The notes under the pieces were generated by a model. It was not told where the DNA came from, did no database searches, and was given only the letters and a program-made list of their open reading frames with translations. The translations under genes were made by a program, and so were the position numbers. 64,000 bases of DNA from Nissolia schottii (Eukaryota > Streptophyta > Magnoliopsida > Fabales > Fabaceae): NCBI GenBank assembly GCA_003254905.1, contig QANU01099983.1, positions 124,001-188,000 of the forward strand, in the 5' to 3' direction. Of the stretch, positions 38,007-49,349 are shown piece by piece. Every line of letters begins with the position of its first letter. Position 1 is the first letter of the stretch.

Positions 38007-40552
38007 GGTAGAGAAATGAAATATGCTAACAATTAGACTAGAACAATACTTCTCTTTGTGACAATGATTTACACGAGAAGATTTATAGGATGGTTCTTCG
38101 CAAATCATAGTTTGCTAAAATATTGTGTTCGATTTACGAATCTCATGGGATTTGATTGTGTTAGTTTTAAAATTCTATTGAATTTTGATATTCGTTTTTT
38201 TATAATAAGTGTACATTTTTTATCTTTGACTCGATGTACCAAGAGATATAAGAAGTCAATGAATCAGATATATCAGGTCAAAGATAAATATAGTCAAAAC
38301 AAACACATTATGGAACGGACAAATATGATTTAAGAAGAACCACATTAAAGGACAGACAGTTTTGCCATTAAGTTGTCAACAAACACCTTTACTACTAAGC
38401 TGTCAATGTTGTTATATTAATCTAAATATATATGATTTTTTCTTGATAGACTTAGTCTATTAATTTGGTTAATGGAGCTGTCAGCAAACATCTAGTGGCA
38501 TCTGCCCCTCAATATGGTGCCCCTAGTTGACATCGTTTCATGTGATGTGCGAGACACATGCAAACAACATTGACGTAGACGGTGGCGTGATAGTTAACAT
38601 ATTACATCACTCCATTAATTGTCATGTCAGTAACCACTATTAACTAAACTAATGGAAGGACTAGCAAAACTGATTTTAAAAATTGAGAGGAACGAAATTA
38701 GTTGAAAAAATTTGAGAGAAACTAAGATGACCGATTTCGAAATTAAGAGGGACAAAATTAAGGGTTTTTTCCTATGATAATTTAATAAAAAATGATTTGA
38801 TTTCAAGTTTAAGTTGAATTCAAGTCAACTCCTACTTTTAATCATTCCAAACACAACCTAATCCACACATTTACTTGTTTCTAAATCAACTCAAACTCTA
38901 TTTCGTTTAATTATTCAAAACATAAGACTTAAATTATAAATCAAATGTTTAATTCATTCCCAACACTACCTTTATTGATCGAAGCAAGTCGCCAATAGAA
39001 TGTTAAATTGACAATGGTTCTTCTCTCGTGGTTGCACAGAATCTGCCTCAGAAATTCTTCCTAGGCCTCAAAATTGCAAGAAGCAGCAATGTTATTCATC
39101 CCTTCCAACATGGCCAGTTTGTAACGAGGTCAATGCATTCCCATTTGTATGTAGTCACAATAGTTCTCATGTCCTAGACAAGGTTTTTTTTTTTTTTTTT
39201 CCCCCCCTTCAGCTAACAACTCTTTGAAGCTCCCAAATACTCTAGAAAATAATCACTTGTTATTGCATATTTTGTAGGCAATTATATTTTGTAAGATCCT
39301 TATTCAAGGATGAATATGGAGCCTTGACACTTCAGTGGCTATCCTATTTGCTTATACGGAGAAGATGCAATTGCCTAAAACTTCCTTGGTTCTGGTTTAC
39401 TGCTACAAACTTTTAGGAATTCATATTCATATTACCAACAATTTCGTGTTTCATGAAAAATATCTAAACATATTAGACACTTGCTTGGTTGTCGTTATCA
39501 ACGCGTATCCAAGCGACTTTACCTTTTATTTCGTTCATTCCTCATCTTGGGTGGGTTGTATTACTTGATTAAAATGGGTGTATATATCTTTTTTAATCAA
39601 TTAGATATTTGTTAATTTATTAAAGAAATTGATAGAGATAGCTACAACTTTTTGTGTAAAGAAAATTTCTTAAGGAAGCTAAAGTGAAAGGATGAAGGAT
39701 AAAAAAGAAAAAGAAACTTGAGATACATACACCTTCCAATTTCATAATTAACTCTCAATGTTCAAATTAAACAAAGTTAATTTTTATAAATTTATTCTGT
39801 AAATTACTCTAAATTTTTCAATTTTAATATTTGCATATATAAAATGGTACTCATACCAATGGTGAAAATCAAATTCTCACGTCTTTTTAAAATATGCGTC
39901 TGTTCTACAAACTGTTAATCGATCTTTGACAATTGTTTATATTCATGTAATAGTAATTGTTTGGATGACAATATTGATGCATAGAAATTAAATTTCATTA
40001 ATAATTATAAAGTATAAAATATGTGTACATTTATAAAGCGGTTGAAAGAAATCAATTGTTTTTGCTCATATTATAAAAAATTCTCATATATCGTTAACAC
40101 TCATATCTAGTCTTCTGTTAACTAGCTCTTACTGGAGTTTAAATTGTAAAGCGAAGCTCCTTTAGTCACACCCTACTATTTTATAACTTCTTCTCCAATA
40201 ATCACAATTCAAAAATTTAAAATTGTTATTCCTCTTAAAAGTGAAATCTATCCCGTCATCTTTTTCATTCTCATTCCACTTCTCTTTCAAAAAATACGAA
40301 AGGGACATTAATTAAAAAACGTGCATGCCAAGCCCGTTAGTATTGAAGAAAACTGTTAAGTGTACTAGCTTTGGCAGGATAATGCCTAATCTCATATAAT
40401 CTCATTTATTATTAAATAGAAAAATATTTTAAAGTAAAATTTTTTTATCCTAATTTATTTTCCTACACTCATCTTATCATTTAAATAATAAATGAGATAA
40501 ATAAGAGAATAAGTTAAGATAAAAATTAGCACTTCCAAACACTTCTTTATTA

Positions 40553-40841
40553 CTCCATCAATTTCTAAATAATTGTCTGCATATTCATTTTGATATTTTT
40601 GTAAATGATTGTTCAATATTTTTGTAAATCTAGACAATATTACTTATCTTATTTCTCATTATTCTTGTTTAATATGAAAGCAGTGGAAGAAAGATAAATT
40701 AGCTAAAGAAATTAAAAAAAAAGTAACGGAATAATTTTAATTTTGTAAAATACTATTAAAATTTTAATAACTTCAAAATTTTTAGATCGTTTTATTAATA
40801 GCCATGTAAAATGAAAAGCGGACAATTTGAAAGAGAGGGAG
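40553..40841. mobile_element. Stowaway-like MITE
   Basis: The left end CTCCATCAATTTCTAAATAA and the reverse complement of the right end (CTCCCTCTCTTTCAAATTG) form imperfect inverted repeats that begin CTCCNTC. The element is flanked by TA on both sides (40551-40552 and 40842-40843), as expected for Tc1/mariner-derived Stowaway elements. It is 289 bp, AT-rich and non-coding. It lies about 370 bp upstream of the magnesium transporter ATG, within its likely promoter. Confidence 0.7.
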
Positions 40842-41157
40842 TAGCAGATAAAATCTTTCCATTTCCAAAAAAAAAAAAAGAAAGAAAAAAGGAGATAAGA
40901 TCACTCTATCCATTAAGATCCAGACTAACTGTAAATAAACTAACAGCTAAATACAGTTAGAAGGGGGATGACGTGCAGCACACAAGAACACAACCAATAG
41001 CAAGCTGGCACGTTTCACACGCATCAGACCTGAATATCCATCTCAACAGATCGTATCTGCCTCAAGCCCTCGTCACTACTTAACCAAAAGAAAAATCAAA
41101 ATCACAATTAAAGTTCCTTCCCACACATAACACAACGGCGTCTGCAATTGCAACTGA

Positions 41158-41176
41158 TCTCTCTCTCTCTCTCTCT
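41158..41176 (+). repeat. CT microsatellite in the leader of the Mg transporter gene
   Basis: A TCTCTC run about 40 bases upstream of the start codon. Pyrimidine-rich tracts near transcription starts are common in plants; whether it acts in expression is unknown. Confidence 0.8.
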
Positions 41177-41214
41177 GTTTCTATTTTGTTTGGCGGGAAA
41201 CGCGAGATTGAGAA

Positions 41215-43384
41215 ATGGGGGTTTCGGAGAACTCGACGGGTTTGTTACTGGCTTTGGGTTCCAGTGCATTCATCGGCGCCAGCTTCATCTTGAAGAAGAA
41301 GGGTCTCAAGCGTGCTGCTGCCACCGGCACTCGTGCAGGTCCCAAATCCTTCTGCATTGCTCGTTTTTTGTGCTGTCTAACCTAACCTATTCGATTTCCA
41401 AGATCAATTTGAGCATGCTTTTGTTTTTTAACTGCATCTAGCAGTAGTAATAATCAATCAAGGTAGTGGTTCTGGATCGGATCCACATGAAAAACCTAGC
41501 TCTAGTTTTTTCTGGTGGTATACTGCTGCGTATGACTTCGAATTTCACTGGATCTCGTGGCTTCTTCTTCTTCTTCTTCTTTTTTCCCTGTTACTTATGA
41601 TGCTCTGTGAATTGAGCTTGTGGTTGAATTTTTATGTTTCCTGAAATTTTTAGGAGTTGGTGGTTATACTTATCTACTAGAGCCTCTTTGGTGGGCTGGC
41701 ATGGTTACAAGTAAGTTTAGGAGCTTGCTTGCTTGCTGCTTCGTTTTTGTTTTACTATCTAGTTGTGTGTTTGCAATTAAGACTAGTGTGGATCTTGAAA
41801 TTGTTTGCTTGCAGTGATTATAGGGGAGATAGCAAACTTTGTGGCGTATATCTATGCTCCAGCGGTTCTGGTTACTCCCCTTGGGGCGCTTAGTATTATT
41901 GTCAGGTGCACGCATGCTTAAATAAAGATGTGATAGTCCTTCTAGTGAGCGATTTCCATTATTTTGGTTTTATGAGAGAACTGACATATTTGTTATGTGC
42001 TGCTAGTGCTGTTCTGGCTCACTTCTTATTGAAGGAACGGCTTCAGAAGATGGGGGTGTTGGGATGTGTGTCCTGCATTGTGGGATCGGTTCTCATTGTC
42101 ATCCATGCACCTCAAGAGCAAACTCCAAATTCTGTCCAAGAAATATGGGATCTGGCCACTCAACCTGGTTGGTTTTTATCCCTGTTTTGTCTAAGTATTA
42201 AATTAACTTTCTTTCGGCCTGTTAATTGGTGTTCTCAATCTTTGTGTTTTTGTTACCACAGCATTTCTGTTTTATGCCGTGGCAACAATTGTGGTAGTTT
42301 TGGCCTTGATTTTACACTTTGAGCCTCGCTATGGACAGAGTAATATGCTGGTCTACTTGGGAATTTGTTCATTAATGGGTTCATTCATGGTAATTATGTT
42401 GTACCAATCACATAGATGGATGTTTCGTATTGATAATGTAATGCATGAACTAAATTTATGATACTGTCAGGTTATGAGCATCAAGGCTATTGGAATTGCA
42501 ATGAAGCTTACAGTTGATGGTATAAGTCAAGTAGCTTATCCACAGACTTGGTTTTTTGTTACGGTGGCCGCAATATGTGTCATTACACAGTTGAATTACC
42601 TTAACAGGGTGAGTGTGGAGTTATCCGATTTAGCTGATGCAACTTAACTGAAACTATACATTATTGTTTATCAATGTATATGCAAATTTTGGCAGTATGG
42701 TCCTGCATAGAATGAATGATTTGCTGTTTTTCATTTGTATGGGAAAGAAGTTGAAGTCATGAACTGGATACAAATGCTGAGAACACGATCCTTTGAAGTA
42801 TGTTGCAGGCACTGGATACATTCAATGCAGCTATTGTTTCTCCCGTATATTATGTCATGTTCACAACTCTGACTATTATTGCCAGTGCAATAATGTTTAA
42901 GGTATGGTAATGGATTCATATTTCTTCGTTCTCTTAATTGACTTATTTTTGTTGAAGACTAATATTATATGATGAGCTTGAATAGTTTCTTTCATTGATT
43001 TTCCATGCAAGGATTGGTCTGGCCAGAATGCTACCAGCATAGCCTCTGAGCTATGTGGATTCATCACCATTCTTTCAGGAACAATCATATTACATGTCAC
43101 TAGAGAAAAGGAAGAACCTAACATGCAAAGTAGTAAGTAACTAAGTTCATAATAACATGCTACTTTTAATTAGACACATGCCAGCCAATTTCCATTTGTT
43201 TGCTAACACATTGGTTGATTGTCTTACAACCCAGAGTGGTTTCTTCTCTATAACAAATAAACCCCGATAGCTAACGTCTCGGTTTGATGCAGAGAATCTG
43301 ACATGGTATATTGGTGAGGATTCAATGAAGGGCCTTGAGGATGAACATCTGATATTTATACATGGTTCAGATCTTGAAAAATGA
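41215..43384 (+). CDS. NIPA-type (DUF803) magnesium transporter
   Basis: Nine exons (41215-41338, 41654-41710, 41815-41905, 42007-42167, 42262-42389, 42471-42608, 42809-42901, 43012-43132, 43293-43384) join in frame to give about 334 residues ending DLEK. The start MGVSENSTGLLLALGSS begins the first membrane helix, and family blocks follow in order: LKKKGLKRA, YLLEPLWWAGM, VLVTPLGALSIIVSAVLAHF, LKERLQKMGVLGC, LYFY-equivalent FLFYAVATIVVVLALI, LTQLNYLN-like ITQLNYLN, ALDTFNAAIVSPVYYV and GFITILSGTIILH. About nine membrane spans are expected. The family is thought to carry Mg2+ across plasma or endosomal membranes. All splice phases agree. A CT microsatellite (41158-41176) sits in the 5' leader. 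The gene most resembles Arabidopsis At4g38730/At2g21120. Confidence 0.95.
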
Positions 43385-44210
43385 CTTTTACTTAGAGGTT
43401 GATGTATGCGAACACATTCAATCAGCCAGCGACCACACAATGACGTGGACCTGCCCCAGGTCATGACATGGCGCATTCACAGTGTGGATTGCTTGTCTTT
43501 GATCATTGAGCTTTGATTCAAGCATCCTGGGGTGCTATAATTTTCTGAACATTTTCTCCACTGGCTGTTGGAGTAACCTCAAAATTTATGATGCAATTCA
43601 AGTGCTGAAATGGGATTTTGGTTGTCTCAATGCAGAATTTGAGATTTTTGGAGTGATCCCATCTCAGGCTATATGATGTTGTCCATGGTAACCCGTGTAA
43701 ATTTTCCTTTCACATTTTTGGTAGAAAGTTAGCAGTTTATATTTTCTCATTTAATTATTGGATTCTGTCAATATTTTTTCCTTGATTGTGGTAAATGATA
43801 TTGATTCTGATGTTTCAGTTAAAAATGTTTGTAGTTATTCTTCTGATCTTCTGCAGAAAGTGTTGATTAATTTGTTGGATATTGATTTATTTTTGAATTT
43901 TTTTATCATGACTTTGTTAACACTTTAAGAATAAGATTAAGCACACTAGCAAATGAAGATGGCATATTGGGAATGATGGTTGACTCCGCAATGTGTATGG
44001 CAGAACTGCTAAACATGTTAGTGGTGGCGAATTCGGCGTACTTTTGCATGGCATCAACCTTTATTAGATTGTGGTTTATATATAATTCTGTAAATTGTTG
44101 CTTCGATTCGAAGTGAACTCGCGCATAATGTTAATCAGCATATAGTATAGATAATAATATATAATATATAATATATAACTTATAACTAGTAATCTTCGCG
44201 CAACCATCAA
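43385..44210 (+). other. 3' flank of the Mg transporter gene
   Basis: The first ~500 bases are probably 3' UTR. No further gene is visible before the copia remnant, and 44150-44180 is a TAATATA-type low-complexity tract. Confidence 0.5.
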
Positions 44211-45380
44211 GTTGAAGGCCTAGACTACCACAAAACCTTTGCTCCTGTGGCAAAAATAGTGACCGTTTGTAGTGTTGGTAGCTGCGGCAGCGAAAGACTA
44301 GGAACTTCATCATATATGTTTATAACTCCCACATGGATTCTTGGTGTCTTAACAGGAAAAGGTGTGCAAACTTTGCAAATCTCTCTATGGGTTGCATCAT
44401 GCTCAACGTTGCTGGTTTTGCAAACTATTTGTAGCTTAGGTACAACATGTTTTCATCAGTCTCAATCGAACTTCTCATTGTTCAATCTTTAGAAAAACGG
44501 CATGCAACTTTTCACATTAGCGTACGTTGATGACCTTGTAATTGCTGGTAATGATAGCACAACAATTCAAAGAGTATCTTCATTGTTGATTTTCATATGA
44601 GGAGATTTGGGGCATTTGAAGTATTTTTTTAGGGTAGAAGTTGCTCTTATGTTAGCGAAATATGCACTGGACATTGTCATGGAAGCAAGATTGCTTGGAG
44701 CAAAACTGACTTCTATTCCATTTGAAGAAAATCATCGCTTGACATTGGCTGATGGCCCGCTGTTTACTAATCCTAGTTCATATCGTTGGATCATTGGGCG
44801 TTTGATTTACTTGTGTTTTACCTTTCTTGAGCTCTCCTATAGTGTTCATATTTTGTCTCAATTCATGCAACAACCTAGGGAAGAACACTGGCATGCTGCC
44901 ATACATGTCATTCGCTACTTGAAGGGGCAACTAGGATAAGGAATATTTTTGCGTCATGACAGTGCAAATTGTCCCTTGACTTGCAAGTCCTTCACTGGGT
45001 AGTTTATACAATTTGGTCACTCCCTAGTCTCTTGGAAGACTAAGAAGCAGCAGAAAACCTTGAGGTCTCTTGGAAGACTAAGACTCTTGGTTCTATCTAT
45101 TCTTGGCATCCCTTATATCGAGCCTGTGCTCCTCTACTGTGATAGCCAGACTACCTTACACATTGTCAAGAATCTTATCTTCCATGAATGAACAAAACAT
45201 ATTAAAGTAAATTGTCACTTTGTTTGAGATGAAATCCGCTAACATCATTTGATTCCTTCTTATGTTCCAACTCGTACTCAACTTGTTGAATGATATTTTC
45301 ACTAAGATGTCAAACTTTTTTGTAACGTTTGTAGGCAAGTTGGGGCATTCACAATTTTCATGCACCACCTTAAAGAGGGG
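44211..45380 (+). mobile_element. Truncated Ty1/copia fragment (RT and RNase H)
   Basis: It starts inside RT with VEGLDYHKTFAPVAK (44211), later shows AYVDDLVIAGND near 44522 and KYALDIVMEARLLG at ~44658, then SYRWIIGRLIYL and HAAIHVIRYLKG before 44936. RNase H pieces follow, including LYCDSQTTLHIVKN near 45133 and a HIKVNCHFV-like block near 45198 (typically HIEVDCHFV). Frameshifts and stops are many. After the purine run AAAGAGGGG the sequence TGTAACAAG at 45381 could start a 3' LTR, but no second copy exists to confirm it. Gag, protease and integrase are missing. Confidence 0.82.
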
Positions 45381-46394
45381 TGTAACAAGATATGATAGCA
45401 TCAATTAGTATATATTATTTGATAGTGATAGTATTATTTTAGATAATTATTAGTGTTAACTGTTAAGTATCGTGGGTGAAGGGGAATTGAGACACACTAG
45501 CCAAAAGAGAAATGAAGAAAATAAGGATTGAATTATGTATTGTATTTTTTAATGTGCTCACAAAGTCTAAAGATGATCTATTTATAGGTTAAAAATAAGA
45601 TAAAGATAAACTTAACATATAAGATAGATAAATATTTTAATAGATAAACCTAAATCAATTTAAAATAAAATAAAATATAATAATATCTTGATTTATTTTT
45701 AACTATATAAATAATCGTTAACACGTAAATAAGAGCAGTGAAAAACATGGGAGTTTGAGATTGATATCTATTATTAACCCGATTTTTTTATCTTCTTGTT
45801 GGGCTAAAGGTAATTGTGGTAAAACGATATGGACTATAGTTTCTACACTATTGATCTGGTTTGGGTGTTTATTTTCCGTGTACCATAGTTGCATTTGGAC
45901 ACGTAGAATTATTTTTTGGCCAAAACAGGTAGAGTTACTTTTCAATTTCATTGTCAATTATTTAAAAATAAATAATTTTTTTTACCGTATTATCTGTGTC
46001 TTCTTTTTTGATAATTTTGTCCACAAAAGTGATTTTTATCTTACCCTAACTAAATAAAAACAATTTTTTAAATTTACTTTTGAAAGTAATAATGATACAT
46101 CCTTTCAATTTCAATTTCAATTTCAATTTCAATTTTAGCAAATTAACTCTCTTCCGAGTTTAATTCTTCCAAAAGTAAACCTAAAATGTTGTTCAAGAGT
46201 TAAAACCAAAACTAATCTCAAAATCATAATAAATCCATAGATCCAGCGCATAGTTATTGGTAAAATATTTTAGTTCAATTTTAAATCAATACAACAAACT
46301 TTCTCTTCAATCAAAGATAAAGCTAATCAGAACCGTTGATGATGTTGACTAAAAGTGCTAGTCCCAGATTCATAACCTCCACCGCCAGATGTAC
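45381..46394. other. Spacer and eIF4B promoter region
   Basis: The beginning may be remnant LTR. The rest is AT-rich with no credible gene, and the last few hundred bases are upstream of the eIF4B-like gene. Confidence 0.5.
46103..46136 (+). repeat. Short TTTCAA hexamer array
   Basis: Five perfect TTTCAA units in a row, about 370 bp upstream of the eIF4B-like ATG. Confidence 0.9.
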
Positions 46395-46402
46395 TATATA
46401 TA
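46395..46402 (+). promoter_or_regulatory. TATA box of the eIF4B-like gene
   Basis: TATATATA sits about 110 bases before the chosen ATG (46511), just ahead of a pyrimidine-rich leader. Position and sequence fit, but no start site is known. Confidence 0.5.
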
Positions 46403-46510
46403 CACTAGTCCCCCGCGTCCTCCGTTTCGCTGCAGAAAAACGCTACCTTTTCTTTTGTGTCGTGCAAAGCAAAACCCCAAAGCGGCACGAAGAAGAAGAA
46501 GAAGCTGAGA

Positions 46511-48413
46511 ATGGCGGCTACCGTATCTGCTTGGTCCAAACCCGGCGCGTGGGCGCTGGAATCCGAAGAAAACGAGGAGGAGCTCCTTCAGCAACAGAAC
46601 AACAACCACAACAATGACCAAACTGCCCTCGCCGGGAAGCCACTCGCGGACTTTCCTTCCCTCGCCGTCGCCGCGGCAACCAAGCCGAAGAAGAAGAAGG
46701 GACAGACGTTCTCCCTGCAAGAGTTTACTGCTGCCAAAACCCTACCGTCGGATCCAATCGTGCTCCCCACCGGCCCGCGCCAGCGCACCGCCGAGGAGCT
46801 CGAGCGCGACCGCCTCGGCGGAGGGTTCAGGTCGTACGGCGACCGTCCGGGAAGGAATTCCGGCGGCGGCGACGAGTCATCTAATTCGAGGTGGGGCTCG
46901 TCTAGGGTTTCCGACGAGACGAGGAGGAACGGCGGATTTAGGGATTCGAGCCGCCGCGAAGAACTTGCTCCATCTCGCGCCGACGAGATCGATAATTGGG
47001 CCTCCGCGAAGAAATCCTCCGCCATCGGGAACGGGTTCGAGAGGAGGGAGAGGGAGAGGAGCGGCGGATTCTTCGATTCGCAGTCTCGAGCCGACGAATC
47101 TGACAGCTGGGTTTCGAACAAGAGCTATGTGCCGTCATCGGAGGGACGGAGATTCGGTTCCAACGGCGGCGGCGAAAGGGAGAGGAGGGTGGTTGGGTTT
47201 GGGTCCAGCGGCGGCGCAGATTCCGATAATTGGAACAGGAAAAAGGGCGAATTTAACGGTGGAATTGAAAAAACTGAGAGTGGTGGTGGAAGGCCAAGGC
47301 TTGTTCTGCAACCTCGTTCAGCTTCAGTGAGCAATGAAATCCAGGAAGGTTCTGCTGCTGCTGGGAATGTGGTTAAGCCTAAGGGCTCGAACCCGTTCGG
47401 AGAGGCGAGGCCGAGGGAGCAGGTGTTGGAGGAGAAGGGGCAGGATTGGAAGAAGATTGATGAGGAGCTTGAGGCCATGAAGTTGAAGGAGGCTGCAGAG
47501 AAAAGAGAAGGTTTTGGGAAGAGGGGTTTTGGGTCTGGCAATGGGCGTGCTAGTTTGCCTGAGGATAGGACTGAGAGGAGTTGGAGGAAGGCTGGAGATG
47601 AATCTGAGAGCAGCAAGGCTGGATCTGATGATGGTCGCCCGGAAAGGTTTTTCACCAATAAGAATATGAATTCAATTTAGTTATTCTACTATGTGCTATT
47701 TGTTCTTGATTGGATTGAATTTCTTAGTTGCTTGACGCATAATCATGTGTTTAATTCTCTTTGTTCTGATTAGAAGCTCTGCTTGTTGCCATGATTTGAT
47801 TTCTTGGGAGTACAGTAATGTTATTTAGGCTTTATTTTGATATTGATTGAACACATTAGAAAAGGCTTAGGAGCAGTTACTTTGGTTGTACAGTGATGTG
47901 CTCTGCGATGCAGATTTTCCGTTTGCTTATATGTTGACTCACTTTTGGCTTGTCTGCTATGTGGTGTATATGATATTTTGGTACTGTATCTAATGCCATT
48001 GAAGAAAAAAGGTGCTTCATATAACATGTAATCCAATTTTGTTTAACGGTTTATTATCAACTCCTTTTGTGTTGTTTTAACCTTAGCTTAGGATTTTGCC
48101 ACATTGGATCTTGTATAACTGCCTTCGGTATTGCTAGGTTTGAACACTTTATGGTTAATCATGTGTTCCGTTCCTGTCCTTTTAACACTCTTTACGCCAA
48201 CATGGTTTTTAATCACTAGTGTTGCTGTCTCTCGTGGAGGACAATAATAATGTTAGGCTGAATCATATGAGAAGATCCTTGGTCTATACAAGTGGTGGAG
48301 TTTTCCTTTAATTGTTGCGTGTTTATACCTGGTTACTTTTGACACTGTTGACATGTTTACTTTTTTAATGCAGTGCTGAGATAGTGGATGAAGAACAAGT
48401 TGCGGAAAATTGA
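46511..48413 (+). CDS. EIF4B: Plant eIF4B-like translation initiation factor
   Basis: The start MAATVSAWSKPGAWALE is the conserved plant eIF4B N-terminus; an in-frame ATG at 46457 is less likely. The chain is low-complexity: GKPLADFPSLA, KKKKGQTFSLQEF, LPTGPRQRTAEELER, then Gly/Arg/Ser-rich stretches with repeated RRE..ADESDNW-type units (three DNW/DSW repeats between residues ~155 and 255), RPRLVLQPRS, SNPFGEARPREQVLEEKG and a charged C-terminal segment. The family helps eIF4A and the poly(A)-binding protein in cap-dependent initiation in the cytosol. I favour splicing from 47646 (AG/GTTTTT) to 48374, giving S-AEIVDEEQVAEN and about 391 residues. Without splicing the frame stops at 47680 (390 residues). 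It is shorter than the ~530-residue main eIF4B types, closer to the At4g38710 group. Confidence 0.88.
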
Positions 48414-49349
48414 AGAGCTGTCAAATTGCTTTTGTCCAAGAATGTTGAGAAGAGAGAGTTGGAAAGGAACATTGAAGACGGTCAAATTTTTGTTTCCCAT
48501 TGAAGTTTTGTCTGAACTTTTTTTTTTCTTTTATTTTTTGTGAGACACTGTACTGAAACCGTTGAAAGACAACTTTGTTAGGTGTTACTATGCTTTAGGT
48601 AGCCATAGTTTATTTATGTCTCTCTGTAGCCAAAACTGTCTGTTATTCTCGTTTTTGTCTCACCATTTTATTATAATATGTATACGTTTCTTCTATTTGT
48701 GCTGAACTGTGGGTTTTTGTAGTGATGTTGTTTTCATCCCCTCCTCCCTGAGTGTTGTTCATGCTCATTTCAACATCATGTGCATGTGCATTGGGCAGCT
48801 AAGATGTTTAGATTAATCAATAACACCTTAGAAGTGAAAGAGATATCTTCCCCTGTTGACTAATTGAATTAAGTACCAATCACCATCATCTTTTCCTACC
48901 CCAAAAAGGTTCATAATTGCTTCTTCTGAATGTGATACCAGCGCTTCTGCATATAGATGATTAGGGAGATCGAGAAAACAAAATGCTGTGTTTTGAGTTG
49001 CGACAATCCAATTGTTTTTCTCTATTAAGCAATACCGACATATGTTCTCGTAAACAAGGTATTAAGTTTAAGGCTTGTGACCAATAGAAAAATAATACTA
49101 ACGCTAATTAAACTTTATCTTTAAAGTAAGTTGACGTTCGAGTCAGGTTTAGTAAACTCTAGATACTACTCATCTCGATTAAAAAATAACTACAGGTTAA
49201 GTAAAGAAAATGAGCATATTAATGTATTTCATGTGCAGAAACAGGGTCGTCCCATTTATCAACGAATTTATCAATACTCTAAAGTCTAAAACACTGAACC
49301 AGTTCAACTTAGCTTTTGCATTTGAAAATTTTCAACTTGCTCTCCAAAC
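48414..49349 (+). other. 3' UTR of the eIF4B-like gene and spacer to the amidase
   Basis: The first ~300 bases are probably 3' UTR (T-rich, several AATATG/ATTATA motifs). No other gene is visible before the amidase start. Confidence 0.5.

Larger units (their letters stand above)
33634..41214. other. Gene-poor spacer with transposon remnants
   Basis: No intact gene is supported over 7.6 kb. The 36640-37160 block is less AT-rich and of unknown origin. A block at about 38640-38775 with GAGGGACAAAATTAAGGG resembles one end of a legume Mutator-like element, but I found no partner end. Delimited remnants are listed separately. Confidence 0.5.

Noticed and set aside
38460-38775. Mutator-like element with ends near 38460 and 38775
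   Set aside because: Only one end resembles a known terminal style; no inverted partner or 9-bp duplication was found.
46588-47658. Long Ser/Pro-rich frames opposite and beside the eIF4B-like gene
   Set aside because: They are GC-rich shadows of the real Gly/Arg/Ser-rich frame; no recognisable domain and no splice support.
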